In this document: piece after piece, positions 34,441-42,832 of the stretch
How the letters are laid out: each line of letters opens with the position of its first letter
Numbering within the stretch: position 1 is the stretch's first letter
NCBI GenBank assembly: GCA_023229665.1
Contig: JALNYW010000001.1
Span: 310,001 to 374,000, forward strand
Length of the DNA stretch: 64,000 nucleotides
Source of the DNA: Patescibacteria group bacterium
Lineage (GTDB): Bacteria; Patescibacteriota; Patescibacteriia; 2-12-FULL-60-25
Direction: 5' to 3'
Notes under the pieces: generated by a model
What the model saw: the letters and a program-made list of their open reading frames with translations, nothing else
Told to the model about the DNA's origin: nothing
Database searches by the model: none
Position numbers and translations under genes: made by a program

Positions 34441-34823
34441 TAGTTGAGAAAGGGGTCGTCTGACCCGCGCGCCGCCCCCGTGGACTGGAATCGCCCCGGC
34501 AAGCCGTCCTGACCCTCGTCGTTGATCCACCTCCATAAGAACGTGGTGTACACAGCGACGAAACGCTCCTTGAGCTCGGAGTCGAGCTGCCAGACGCCCG
34601 GCGTCGGGATGGTCGTGATGCCCGCGGCGCGGAGCATCAGCATCTTGCCGACCTCGACGGCCGGCTGTAGGCCGTCCGACGGGATCTCTTCGTTGAGCTT
34701 CGCGCGGTGCTGCGCGCAGAAGCCCCTCACGATCACGTCGTGCAGCTCGGCCGTGTACGGGGCGCCGATGAAGGCGTCGATGTACGCGATGATCTCGTTG
34801 CAGTAACTCTGTCGCGTGCGCAT
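34440..34823 (-). CDS. Orphan protein, about 127 aa, unknown
   Basis: Not recognised. Predicted mostly helical; contains YCNEIIAYIDAFIG, VIVRGFCAQHR and AVYTTFLWRWIND. Two cysteines and one His cluster give no clear metal site. Start either ATG 34823 or the in-frame TTG 34835 nearer AGGAAGG. Own promoter TTGACG-17-TAGGTT and own terminator. GAG/CTC/GCG-rich codons as in the other single-gene units. Confidence 0.7.
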   Translation of the reverse strand: MRTRQSYCNEIIAYIDAFIGAPYTAELHDVIVRGFCAQHRAKLNEEIPSDGLQPAVEVGKMLMLRAAGITTIPTPGVWQLDSELKERFVAVYTTFLWRWINDEGQDGLPGRFQSTGAARGSDDPFLN

Positions 34824-34850
34824 TCGTTCACCCAAATCCTTCCTGTGCCG

Positions 34851-34879
34851 AACCTAAGGGATTTTTATGGATTCGTCAA
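34851..34879 (-). promoter_or_regulatory. Promoter of the 34440 orphan
   Basis: Reverse TTGACG (34874-34879), 17 nt, TAGGTT (34851-34856); the -35 box overlaps the 3' end of the upstream DUF192 gene. Confidence 0.65.
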
Positions 34880-35413
34880 CCCACCAATCTCATCTCCGAC
34901 CTTCAAATTAGCTTCCCGTACGACACCTGCATTCACCTCCAAAACACGGTCGGCATCAACCTTGGGATGGTGCGTGTATGGGATTTCGCCGAACTTCGGC
35001 GGCGGTAAATTCTCGGCGATCTCGACCACGGTATCTCCATCTATCCATATGATATCGAGCGGGAAATGCATCCGGTTCATCCAAAATGGATAGAGATCGC
35101 GGCGGCCAAGTTCGAATAACATGCCCTTGTTTCGATCCATGGATTCACGATCACTCAAACCTTGCTTGATGTCGGCTGATAAAACAACAACCTCGGCTTG
35201 GATTTTGATGCTTCCCACGCCCAGTTCTTGAACGGCGCGAGTATGAATAGCCGAGGGATAAGAAGGACTCGGACCTAGTCCAAACAGCCAGAGCGGATTT
35301 TGCGTCCAGTCATAAATCGCAAACACGCTATACGCAAAAACTGATGCAGCAAACAAGCCCAAAAGAAAAAGGAGCGGCCACTTGTAATATTTGAGATACG
35401 GTTCGAGTTTCAT
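34865..35413 (-). CDS. DUF192-family protein, membrane-anchored
   Basis: 182 aa. One N-terminal helix (about 12-35, WPLLFLLGLFAASVFAYSVF) then an exported DUF192 domain with LSDRESMDRNKGMLFELGRR, YPFWMNRMHFPLDIIWIDGD and VLEVNAGVVREANLKVGDEI. Biochemical role of DUF192 is not settled. It starts 3 nt after the WecA-like gene, so the two form an operon. Confidence 0.88.
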   Translation of the reverse strand: MKLEPYLKYYKWPLLFLLGLFAASVFAYSVFAIYDWTQNPLWLFGLGPSPSYPSAIHTRAVQELGVGSIKIQAEVVVLSADIKQGLSDRESMDRNKGMLFELGRRDLYPFWMNRMHFPLDIIWIDGDTVVEIAENLPPPKFGEIPYTHHPKVDADRVLEVNAGVVREANLKVGDEIGGLTNP

Positions 35414-35416
35414 ATA

Positions 35417-36478
35417 TCAGCTCTTCGTCTGAATACGACGTGATCGCCATCCAGCCCAGGCGGATAATCCAAGTACCGCGACGATAATCCAAACAACCAG
35501 CGCCACCTTGCCGATGGACTGCAACCCAAGCGCGGCCGCACCCGTCACCGCCGACAAGCCCCAAATCAATAAGACCGTCTGTTTTTGAGACAAGCCCGCT
35601 TTCAATAACTTGAAATGCAAATGCGTATCATCGCCTTTGAAGGGCGAGGCGCCGCGCGACATGCGGCCAATCACCACGAAGACGGCGTCAATCAAGGGAA
35701 ACCCGAGCGCCATCAAACCCGTGGCGAGCTTCGCGCCGCCCACGATGGACAAAAACGCGAGAGAAAATCCGGCAATCAAACTCCCCGACTCCCCAAGGAA
35801 TTGCTTGGCTCGCGGAAAGTTATGCGGAAGAAACCCGAGGTAAGCGCCGGCAATAATCGCGGCCATCAAAGCCACAACGGGCTGGTAATACGGCGTGGTG
35901 AGTGACAAAAGCGCGATCAACACGCCGCCGATCACGACCTGTCCGGACACCAACCCGTTCAATCCATCAAAAAACTTGATGGAATACGTGACGACCATGA
36001 TCCATCCGAAGGCGAGCGGCAAACCGATCAAACCAAGCTTTAACGGCGTTCCGCCAAACCAATTCGTCACTTCGTTAATGGACGTGCCGCTCAAAACCAC
36101 CGACAAAGCCGCGAGAATGGTGAAAACAAATTGGATGCGTGGCGGCAAATCGTACTTATCATCCAAGAAGCCGCCTATCATCAAGATAAGAATGCCGTTC
36201 AAGAATCCCAGGATGCTGATGAGGCCGATGCGCTGGTCCGGTTGGATCATTCCCGCGATTTGCAGGTAGATCAACGCCGCAAACCATACGAGCACGGTGA
36301 GTCCTATCCCCAATCCTCCCAAAAGCGGAATGATTTGATCGTGGATTTTGCGACCGCCGGTTGGGCGATCCACGATCTTGAGACGTAAGGCGAGCGAACG
36401 CGATCCAAAGGCAGCCACAAAAGACCCGGTCGCGGCCAGACCGAAGAAAACCAAGGCAAACACCAGCTCATAACTCAT
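35417..36478 (-). CDS. WecA/TagO-like polyprenyl-phosphate sugar-1-phosphate transferase
   Basis: 353 aa, about 11 helices. GT4-type PNPT family, as MraY but with the WecA signature: GGRKIHDQIIPLLGGLGI, GGFLDDKYDLPP, IKFFDGLNGLVSG, LGFLPHNFP, FLGESGSLIAGF and GDDTHLHFKLL. It would attach GlcNAc-1-P or a similar sugar phosphate to undecaprenyl phosphate for surface glycan. The start MSYELVFAL at 36478 is preferred. The GT26 protein at 16428 could act next. Confidence 0.9.
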   Translation of the reverse strand: MSYELVFALVFFGLAATGSFVAAFGSRSLALRLKIVDRPTGGRKIHDQIIPLLGGLGIGLTVLVWFAALIYLQIAGMIQPDQRIGLISILGFLNGILILMIGGFLDDKYDLPPRIQFVFTILAALSVVLSGTSINEVTNWFGGTPLKLGLIGLPLAFGWIMVVTYSIKFFDGLNGLVSGQVVIGGVLIALLSLTTPYYQPVVALMAAIIAGAYLGFLPHNFPRAKQFLGESGSLIAGFSLAFLSIVGGAKLATGLMALGFPLIDAVFVVIGRMSRGASPFKGDDTHLHFKLLKAGLSQKQTVLLIWGLSAVTGAAALGLQSIGKVALVVWIIVAVLGLSAWAGWRSRRIQTKS

Positions 36479-36516
36479 TCGTTCTCTAGGGTAAGGCAAA
36501 AAACAGGCTGTGACAA

Positions 36517-36545
36517 TTGACAAGGTCAGGAGAAATTGCTCAGAT
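36517..36545 (+). promoter_or_regulatory. Promoter of the 36580 receiver-like gene
   Basis: TTGACA (36517-36522), 17 nt, TCAGAT (36540-36545); 34 nt before ATG with GGAAGGAGG between. Confidence 0.65.
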
Positions 36546-36579
36546 ACCGCAGGGCAATCACGCCCGGAAGGAGGAATAC

Positions 36580-37044
36580 ATGGATTGGAGAAACAACAGC
36601 TCCATCACGCCCCTCCGGCCGGAACCGGAGGTAGTCCACATCTGCATCATCGATGCGGACTCGGTCTTTTCCCACCAGCTCGGAATCCTGCTCGCGAACG
36701 AGCTTCCGAAGATGGTGAACGTCGTCGGCACGTACGACGGCATCCCGGAGCCGATCCAGGTTCCGTACAACGTGAGCCTGGTCATCTTCGACCCGGACCT
36801 CGACGACTTCCGGCTGCTGCCCGCGGCCGTGAAGAAGATGCGCCACGTCTTCGGCGAAGCGGCCGTGCTCGCGGTCCATGCCGATACGTGGACCAAGGAC
36901 GACTCGGCTCTGAAGTCCCAACTCCAGGCCCACGGCGTCCAGCTAGGCTTCAAGCGGTTCGATCTGCGCAAGTGCATCAAACTGGTGACGAAGATCGCCA
37001 TGCACGAGCCGATCGACCTCTGGCAGTCCGAGTTCGCAACCTGA
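36580..37044 (+). CDS. Receiver-like orphan protein, 154 aa
   Basis: The fold resembles a response-regulator receiver domain: strand VVHICIIDADSVFSHQL with an acidic pair, SLVIFDPDLDDF at the phospho-acceptor position, AVLAVHAD and a final strand GFKRFD followed by a helix. The conserved Lys after strand 5 is not evident. No output domain and no histidine kinase are nearby. It could be a pseudo-receiver acting by protein contact. SD AAGGAGG 7 nt before ATG. GAG/GAC/CTC-rich, monocistronic. Confidence 0.75.
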   Translation: MDWRNNSSITPLRPEPEVVHICIIDADSVFSHQLGILLANELPKMVNVVGTYDGIPEPIQVPYNVSLVIFDPDLDDFRLLPAAVKKMRHVFGEAAVLAVHADTWTKDDSALKSQLQAHGVQLGFKRFDLRKCIKLVTKIAMHEPIDLWQSEFAT

Positions 37045-37070
37045 CCCTGCTACGGCGGGGTCGTTTTTTT
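37043..37070 (+). terminator. Rho-independent terminator
   Basis: GACCCTGC-TACG-GCGGGGTC (one G-U pair) followed by G and seven T residues; overlaps the stop codon and abuts the end of the convergent clp gene. Confidence 0.9.
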
Positions 37071-39708
37071 ATCCCTGGTATTTCTCCACGATCATTTCCC
37101 CGCCCGGTTTCAATACCACCGTGTCCTTGCGATTCACGCCTTGGCGGAGAAGGATATCGGCCAAGGCATTCTCGACGCGGTCTTGGATGACGCGCTTGAG
37201 CGGTCGTGCGCCGAAAATAGGATCAAAGCCGGCTTGCGCGAGTTCTTCGACGGCTTCGTCTTCTGCACGGAAGCCAATCCCCTTTTCGGTAAGACGCTTG
37301 GCCACCGAACCCATGAGCAAGTGCGCGATTTGCGTGACGTCATCAAGCGTCAACGGCTTGAAGACAATGACCGCGTCGAAACGGTTGAGGAATTCCGGAC
37401 GGAAAATGCCCTTTAATTCGCGCTCCATCAATCCGGTCTTGATTTGTTCGATCGATGTCCCTTTCGCGACTTCATCTTGGATGAATTGCGTCCCGGCATT
37501 CGAGGTCGCGATCAACACCACATTCGTGAAGTCCACGGTGCGGCCGACGCCATCCGTGAGACGGCCGTCATCCATCACCTGCAGGAACAAGGTCAGGATA
37601 TCCGGGTGCGCTTTCTCCAATTCATCCAACAATACGATGGTAAAAGGCTGTTTACGTACCGCCTCCGTCAATAATCCTCCGCGATCATCTCCCGGTTCGC
37701 CGATAATGCGCGAAACGGCCGACGGATGCTGGTATTCCGACATGTCGAGACGAATCATCATCTTTTCGCTGCCGAAATACTCAGCTGCCAGCGCTTTTGA
37801 TAATTCCGTCTTCCCCACGCCGGTCGGGCCCATGAACAAAAAGTTCGCGATCGGACGGCGGCCTTCGCGCACCTCGGCGCGCGCGCGGCGCATGGCTTGC
37901 GCGACGGCTTTAACCGCTTCGTCCTGGCCAATCACGCGGCCATGCAAACGCTGCTCCAAATTGAGCAGCTTGGAGCTTTCGTCTTGCGTGATCGCTTCCA
38001 CCGGCACATTCGTCTTTTCCTGGATGACGCGCGCGACGTCCTCGCCCGTCACCAAACTCTGCTCGCCATGTTCGCGTTTCGCGAGTACCGCCGCCTCTTT
38101 GATGATATTCAGCGCGCTTTCCGGCAACCGGACTTCGCGCAGATACCTTCCGGCCAAATTCACCGCCTTATCCAAAGCCGCGAAGGAGAAAAAAACCTTG
38201 TTCTGGTATTCGATGTAACCGCTTCGCGCCATCAAGATGCGAATCGCGTCTTCAGGCTCCGGCTCCCCGACCGTGACCTTGATCAGCTTGGTTCCAAGCG
38301 AACGCCGTTCGATATACCCGGTCCATGCTTGGGGGGTAATGGTCGCGATCACCAGGAAATATCCCTTATCGACTTCGGCGGCCAACATTTCCGCCAAATC
38401 AAGGTTGCCGCCTCCGCCCGCGCCGACGAGAGACTCGATGCCGTGCATCACCAAAATGATGTTCCCGGAAACCGCGATCTCATTCAACAAAGACATCAGG
38501 CGCTGCGGCGCCAAACCCGGATCTCCTGCCGCGATCAGCTGCGCCACGTTCACGGAAACGAGCCGACGGTCGAATAATTCCGGCGGCACATCTTCTTCCA
38601 CCATGCGCCGGGCCAATCCTTCGACCAAGGCGCTCTTGCCGACGCCCGGCTCGCCCACCAAGGCAACGGAACGCCGTCCGCTTTCCACCGCGCGCAACAG
38701 CTCGGTCATTTCGCGTTCGCGTCCGATCAAGGGTGGAATATATCCATTCCGCGCCATACGCGTGAGATCCTCGCTGAAGCGGTCGAGAATCGGCGTTTGG
38801 CGGGCCGTCATCGAGCGGTTCATGGCCGTATCCGGTTTTAGGCGGGCCAACATCCTGAAACGCGACTGTTCTTCACGCAATTGCTCTTGCAAGCGCACCC
38901 AGTTCGCCACATGGCGGACATGCGCCGCGGGATATCCGGCCGCATCCAGAACGTCCTGCAAGCGTTCATCGGCATTGTAGGAAGCCAGGAAGATTTCAAT
39001 GGGACCGACGGCTTTGCGGCGGAACTCGCGCGCCGAGAGATACGCCTCAACCAATACCTGTTTGGTCGCTTCGGCTAAAACCGGTTTTTCACCCGCCTCG
39101 CCTTCACGCACGAGATTTATCAGGCCTTCGCGCACCTTTTCAAAATCCATGCCCAAGCGCGTCATAAAAATTCCTCCGGCCGGCCCGGATAAGGCCGAAG
39201 AAAACAAATGAATGGGCCGCAACTCCGCTTTGCCGGTCTTATGCGTCAGGTCATAGGAGAAGCGGATGGTTTCCCATGCCGCGTCGGAAAAATGACGCGA
39301 AATGTCACGGCCGACCGTTGATTCGCTGGCTTCGCGCTTGAGGATTTCCGTCTGGGTGAGGCCCCAGGTCGGCATGGGCACGACCTGGTCGCCATACGCC
39401 ATGATGCGAAAGATGAAAAAACACCCCATTAACAAACCAAGGGAAGCCCAAAAAACGGGTGCGGCGCCGGAGAAAAGATACGCAAGTGAAAACGGATCTG
39501 CCGGCTTCTCATGCAAAACGAATGACCACGCGGCCAAGCCGAAGCAGGCCACCGTGAGCAATCCAAGAAACATGTGGAAGCCCGCGTGCAGGGCTTTCCG
39601 CATCTTGCGTATTTCAAATACGACCGGCTCGAGTTGCGGCTCCCAATACAGGATGCCGTCAGGCGAGGGTTGGCCCATGATTTCAGGATTCGTCGGCATA
39701 TCATCCAA
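37069..39708 (-). CDS. Membrane-anchored Clp/Hsp100 AAA+ ATPase with degenerate NBD1
   Basis: 879 aa. Two N-terminal membrane helices (about 44-66 and 75-104) precede a Clp-N-like domain (about 135-285), NBD1 and NBD2. NBD1 has intact Walker A GEPGVGKS (352-359) but the Walker B reads VMHGIES, so the Asp and Glu of the family's IDEIH are H422 and G423. NBD2 is complete: GPTGVGKT (627-634), LLDELEKAHP (D695, E696) and RPEFLNRFD. No M-domain lies between the NBDs, and no I/V-G-F/L tripeptide is evident in the NBD2 loop where ClpP-binding ClpA/C/X carry it. Probably a membrane-bound unfoldase. A small membrane protein precedes it with an 8-nt overlap. Confidence 0.88.
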   Translation of the reverse strand: MDDMPTNPEIMGQPSPDGILYWEPQLEPVVFEIRKMRKALHAGFHMFLGLLTVACFGLAAWSFVLHEKPADPFSLAYLFSGAAPVFWASLGLLMGCFFIFRIMAYGDQVVPMPTWGLTQTEILKREASESTVGRDISRHFSDAAWETIRFSYDLTHKTGKAELRPIHLFSSALSGPAGGIFMTRLGMDFEKVREGLINLVREGEAGEKPVLAEATKQVLVEAYLSAREFRRKAVGPIEIFLASYNADERLQDVLDAAGYPAAHVRHVANWVRLQEQLREEQSRFRMLARLKPDTAMNRSMTARQTPILDRFSEDLTRMARNGYIPPLIGREREMTELLRAVESGRRSVALVGEPGVGKSALVEGLARRMVEEDVPPELFDRRLVSVNVAQLIAAGDPGLAPQRLMSLLNEIAVSGNIILVMHGIESLVGAGGGGNLDLAEMLAAEVDKGYFLVIATITPQAWTGYIERRSLGTKLIKVTVGEPEPEDAIRILMARSGYIEYQNKVFFSFAALDKAVNLAGRYLREVRLPESALNIIKEAAVLAKREHGEQSLVTGEDVARVIQEKTNVPVEAITQDESSKLLNLEQRLHGRVIGQDEAVKAVAQAMRRARAEVREGRRPIANFLFMGPTGVGKTELSKALAAEYFGSEKMMIRLDMSEYQHPSAVSRIIGEPGDDRGGLLTEAVRKQPFTIVLLDELEKAHPDILTLFLQVMDDGRLTDGVGRTVDFTNVVLIATSNAGTQFIQDEVAKGTSIEQIKTGLMERELKGIFRPEFLNRFDAVIVFKPLTLDDVTQIAHLLMGSVAKRLTEKGIGFRAEDEAVEELAQAGFDPIFGARPLKRVIQDRVENALADILLRQGVNRKDTVVLKPGGEMIVEKYQG

Positions 39709-40084
39709 AAAACGGAAGAGTGAGCGTCAACGAATACACCGCCATGATCAATGCCAGGGGCGGCGTAAGGACATAGGCGAATGTCAAAAGAAGATACGCG
39801 AAGGCTTCAAAAAACAAACCGATGCCGCGGCCGACCAGGACCACGATACGCATGATGAAACTCACAAGACGCCCCGACCAATCATATTGGCCGTACATCG
39901 GAACAAATAAGTTCTTGATCCAAATCGCGAAAGAATACGCGCGCCAGCGATAATTTAATTGTTGAACGACCCATTTGGCGAGTCTGAGCAGCCCATCCGA
40001 ATACCACCACATGGGAAAGCGCAAGACGCTGCCCACGGTCTCGGACAACACGAACTTGGTGAGTTCCAATGGAGCGGCGCTCAT
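39701..40084 (-). CDS. Membrane protein upstream of clp, 127 aa
   Basis: Amphipathic/hydrophobic stretches at about 12-35, 70-95 and 98-122 (YLLLTFAYVLTPPLALIMAV), with Trp/Tyr/Arg between. Not recognised. TAAAAT preceded by TGC ends 7 nt before ATG 40084, so the transcript is predicted leaderless. Its overlap with the clp start argues for a joint function at the membrane. Confidence 0.75.
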   Translation of the reverse strand: MSAAPLELTKFVLSETVGSVLRFPMWWYSDGLLRLAKWVVQQLNYRWRAYSFAIWIKNLFVPMYGQYDWSGRLVSFIMRIVVLVGRGIGLFFEAFAYLLLTFAYVLTPPLALIMAVYSLTLTLPFFG

Positions 40085-40100
40085 AGTCGGCATTTTAGCA

Positions 40101-40146
40101 TAAAAAACGGAAGCTCCCCTTTTCACGCGAATGAAAGGAGAGCTTC
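40101..40146 (-). terminator. Hairpin terminator of the mraZ-rsmH-ftsL unit
   Basis: GAAGCTC/GAGCTTC plus an inner CCTTT/AAAGG stem (one mismatch) around an 11-nt loop, then CCG and six T residues on the reverse strand. It lies about 100 nt beyond the ftsL-like stop. The interval 40147-40243 holds no other clear signal. Confidence 0.7.
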
Positions 40147-40243
40147 GGTTGATTCCGGCCAACGTGACAAGCAACGGGCCGGACTGGGACTCCGACTGCC
40201 CCGTTCTATGGGGATAGGTTCGGAACACCAGCCCGACGCGCGG

Positions 40244-40603
40244 CTAGCGCGCGAGCGCGTAGGAACCTCCGGCTACATCGATGAATTCCATATGGTCCAC
40301 CGCGACATATCCGGCGCCCTCGACCTTGGCTTCGATGGTATGCAAGGCCTGGAGCTGCGCGGAACGGTTCTCAAGCGTCGCGACCGTGCCGTTCAATTGT
40401 TCAAGTTGGCGTTCAAGATTGCGGAGCGTATATCCCTTCCCCGCCGTGCTATTCATCAGGAACACCTGGTAACCCATGCAAAGCACGGCTCCCATGATGA
40501 ACATGATCGCCCAGGAACGCTTGGCAGCGACCTCAATCCGCCTTCCGACCGAAGTCGGCATGGCGAACGGGAGGGTGCGGGTCATGGCGTAGGCGCGGGA
40601 CAT
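40244..40603 (-). CDS. ftsL: FtsL-like division protein
   Basis: 119 aa. Cytoplasmic basic segment (1-28), one membrane helix (about 30-50, WAIMFIMGAVLCMGYQVFL), then a coiled coil (YTLRNLERQLEQLNGTVATL, about 58-90). Topology, size and position directly after rsmH match FtsL, which is poorly conserved in sequence. It would link septal synthesis proteins such as FtsW. 10-nt gap to rsmH. Confidence 0.75.
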   Translation of the reverse strand: MSRAYAMTRTLPFAMPTSVGRRIEVAAKRSWAIMFIMGAVLCMGYQVFLMNSTAGKGYTLRNLERQLEQLNGTVATLENRSAQLQALHTIEAKVEGAGYVAVDHMEFIDVAGGSYALAR

Positions 40604-40613
40604 AGGGTTTTTG

Positions 40614-41510
40614 TTATTTCTTTTGAGCGATGCGCATTTTTGCGCTGCGTGATCTCGGATTAACGTTTTGTTCTTGATCCGACGGAACCATGGGTTTCTT
40701 CGTCACTTGCTCCCATTCCCCTTCCCCCTTAAAGGCCAGCTTGGCGATGCGATCTTCGAGCGAGTGGAAGGTGATGATGGCGATCCTCCCCTCTGGCTTG
40801 AGCATTCGATGCGCTGCCTTGATCGCGTCCTTCAGCGCTTCGAGCTCGTCGTTGACGGCGATTCTGAGCGCTTGGAAGGTCCGCGTGGCCGGATGGATGC
40901 GGCCCTGTTCGTAACCGGCCGGTACCGCGCCGCGGATGATGGAGACCAGCTCCAGCGTCCGGACAATGCGCGCGGCCTTTCTGGCTTGGACGATGGCCGA
41001 GGCGATCCGAGAGGCGAAACGCTCTTCGCCGAAGTTCCGGATCATGGTCTCGATCTCGCGTTCCGGCCACGTATTGACGATGTCCGACGCCGTGAGGCCG
41101 TCTTCATTCGCCTTGGGGCCGAGCCGCATGTCGAGCGGGCCGTCGTTCTGGAAGGACAGTCCGATGGCCGGGTCCTGGATCTCGTCGGAAGAGAAACCGA
41201 GATCAAGCAGGATGCCATCGACCGAACCCTCCGGAACGCCCAGCTCGATGAGTTCGCGGTCCATGTGGCGGAAATTGGCTTCGACCGGGGTCCACCGCTT
41301 GCCATACGGGGCGAGCTTGGAGGCGGCCGCTTCGAGCGCCTTGCGGCTGACATCGAAGGAAAATACTTTGCCGTCCGGCGCAGACCGCTTGAGCAGTTCC
41401 TCCGAGTGGGAGGCGCCGCCGAGCGTTCCGTCGACATAGAGCCCGTCCGGCCGTATCTCGAGGGCAAGCATGGAGTCCTCGAGCATGACCGGCACGTGTA
41501 CGGAGCTCAT
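40614..41510 (-). CDS. rsmH: 16S rRNA (cytosine-1402-N4) methyltransferase
   Basis: 298 aa. SAM-binding HVPVMLEDSMLALEI, VDGTLGGASHSEELLK and ILLDLGFSSDEIQDP; C-terminal PATRTFQALRIAVNDELEAL and IITFHSLEDRIAK are signature blocks. Start codon overlaps the mraZ stop by 4 nt. GAG/CTC-rich codons like the single-gene units, unlike uvrA or dnaB. Confidence 0.96.
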   Translation of the reverse strand: MSSVHVPVMLEDSMLALEIRPDGLYVDGTLGGASHSEELLKRSAPDGKVFSFDVSRKALEAAASKLAPYGKRWTPVEANFRHMDRELIELGVPEGSVDGILLDLGFSSDEIQDPAIGLSFQNDGPLDMRLGPKANEDGLTASDIVNTWPEREIETMIRNFGEERFASRIASAIVQARKAARIVRTLELVSIIRGAVPAGYEQGRIHPATRTFQALRIAVNDELEALKDAIKAAHRMLKPEGRIAIITFHSLEDRIAKLAFKGEGEWEQVTKKPMVPSDQEQNVNPRSRSAKMRIAQKK

Positions 41511-41938
41511 ACGCCGAGATCGTGGAGGCGTTCCGCGATCGCGTTACCTTCGGCTTCGGTCTTGGCGGCGTAGTCTTTCCACGTCGCTTCGTCCCAGATC
41601 TCAAGTCGGTTGTAGAGACCGGCGATCACGGCATCCTTGGAGAGACCCGCATAGGTGCGCAGGTACTCCGGAAGCAGCACTCGCCCGGACTTGTCGATCT
41701 CGACCTCCATCGCGCCGGCCAGCATGAGGCGGGCAAACGCGCGGGTGTCGGCTTGGCCGAAGGGCAGAGCAGCAAGCTTTTCAGCCAGCTTTTGCCATTC
41801 GTCTTTGGGGTAAAGGAACAGGGAGTGGTCGAGTCCGCGTGTGACCACCGCGCCTTGCGCGAGATCAGCACGAAATTTGACCGGAATGGACATCCGACCT
41901 TTGTCATCAAGCGTGTGATGGAACTCGCCGATAAACAT
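41507..41938 (-). CDS. mraZ: Transcriptional regulator MraZ
   Basis: 143 aa from MFIGEFHHTLDDKGRMSIPV. Two AbrB-like swapped-hairpin domains: DDKGRMSIPVKFR and IDKSGRVLLPEYLRTYAGL. Represses its own division-gene operon by binding TGGGN repeats; two TGGGA boxes spaced by 5 nt lie just upstream. ATG 41962 is in frame but would put the operator inside the coding region, so 41938 is preferred. Heads mraZ-rsmH-ftsL. Confidence 0.95.
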   Translation of the reverse strand: MFIGEFHHTLDDKGRMSIPVKFRADLAQGAVVTRGLDHSLFLYPKDEWQKLAEKLAALPFGQADTRAFARLMLAGAMEVEIDKSGRVLLPEYLRTYAGLSKDAVIAGLYNRLEIWDEATWKDYAAKTEAEGNAIAERLHDLGV

Positions 41939-41956
41939 GGTGCGGATTGGTGGGTT

Positions 41957-41971
41957 TCCCATTTGGTCCCA
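41957..41971 (-). promoter_or_regulatory. Predicted MraZ operator (two TGGGA boxes)
   Basis: Reverse-strand TGGGA-N5-TGGGA at 41967-41971 and 41957-41961, between the -10 box and mraZ. Spacing and sequence match the known MraZ box type, though only two repeats are seen where three or four are common. Confidence 0.7.
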
Positions 41972-41980
41972 CTTGATGAC

Positions 41981-42009
41981 ATTCTATGCCACTTCACACC
42001 TTTGGTCAA
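41981..42009 (-). promoter_or_regulatory. mraZ promoter
   Basis: Reverse TTGACC (42004-42009), 17 nt, TAGAAT (41981-41986). Confidence 0.8.
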
Positions 42010-42024
42010 AGATCGTGAACATCT

Positions 42025-42055
42025 AAAAAAGCCGCTACTCTTAGCGGCTTTTTTG
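42025..42055 (-). terminator. Hairpin terminator
   Basis: AAAAAAGCCGCT-ACTCTT-AGCGGCTTTTTT: 12-bp stem with T-runs on both strands, downstream of the 42100 gene and just upstream of the mraZ promoter. Confidence 0.9.
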
Positions 42056-42099
42056 TTCTTTTTCTGTTCCTATGTGGGTAAGTAATTTCCCACTCTCCC

Positions 42100-42804
42100 C
42101 TACATTCTTTCAAGAACCCACAAAGCTAAATCTTCTTCAGCCGCTGGAGAAACGGAAATGATGAGGTTTCTATCTTGCACGCTAATCTCATAGCCGACCC
42201 AGGTCGCCTCACAGGCTTCCCCTTCATAACGGACAGCTTGAATGTTTCCCACGTTTAATAGTACCGGCTTAAATGTTTTTGTTCCTGAGCAACCCTCCGA
42301 AGTATAAGAAGGATCGGCCAAGGCTGCCTCCAGCGTTCTTGAACTCGTTTCACGAACGGACCCTGGGCGACTCGCCCCTCCGAATTCACTGAAATACATT
42401 GGGCCGAAAAAATATTCGCCATTAGCCTCATCAAATGTATCGAGCTGGTACTGCGCGTTTCCCCATTCTGGGTCATACGGCAAGTGCACGGTCCCGTTCC
42501 CGATCTGCAAAGGCTCGGCTTGGAGGTTCGCCAACAAATATTGGGAGTTCCAATCTCCCGACTCTTCCAAGGCGGTGAACTCCAACAATCGGCGATTCGC
42601 CTCTTCAAGGGTGAGCGTCCGCTGCTGAACCGGGGTGGCAGGGGTCGGCGTTTCAGCCTTCGTCGTCGGCGTTTGCTCGATTTGCTTCACGCTCTCTGAA
42701 ACCGACCGCATCTGCTGATACAGGAAAAACATCCCTCCTGAGAGTAGGACGATTCCGCCGACCAATATTCCAATAAATACGTTCTGGATCGTATCTTTTT
42801 GCAT
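42100..42804 (-). CDS. Single-pass membrane protein with exported domain, 234 aa
   Basis: Helix about 9-29 (VFIGILVGGIVLLSGGMFFL), a Thr/Pro-rich linker (about 44-62), then an exported domain with two cysteines (EGCSGT, GEACEAT) that could pair. No recognised family. Gene is alone between the flavin reductase (28 nt upstream) and a terminator. Confidence 0.75.
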   Translation of the reverse strand: MQKDTIQNVFIGILVGGIVLLSGGMFFLYQQMRSVSESVKQIEQTPTTKAETPTPATPVQQRTLTLEEANRRLLEFTALEESGDWNSQYLLANLQAEPLQIGNGTVHLPYDPEWGNAQYQLDTFDEANGEYFFGPMYFSEFGGASRPGSVRETSSRTLEAALADPSYTSEGCSGTKTFKPVLLNVGNIQAVRYEGEACEATWVGYEISVQDRNLIISVSPAAEEDLALWVLERM

Positions 42805-42832
42805 ATGCGAAAGAGTGTACTACAAATCGGAT

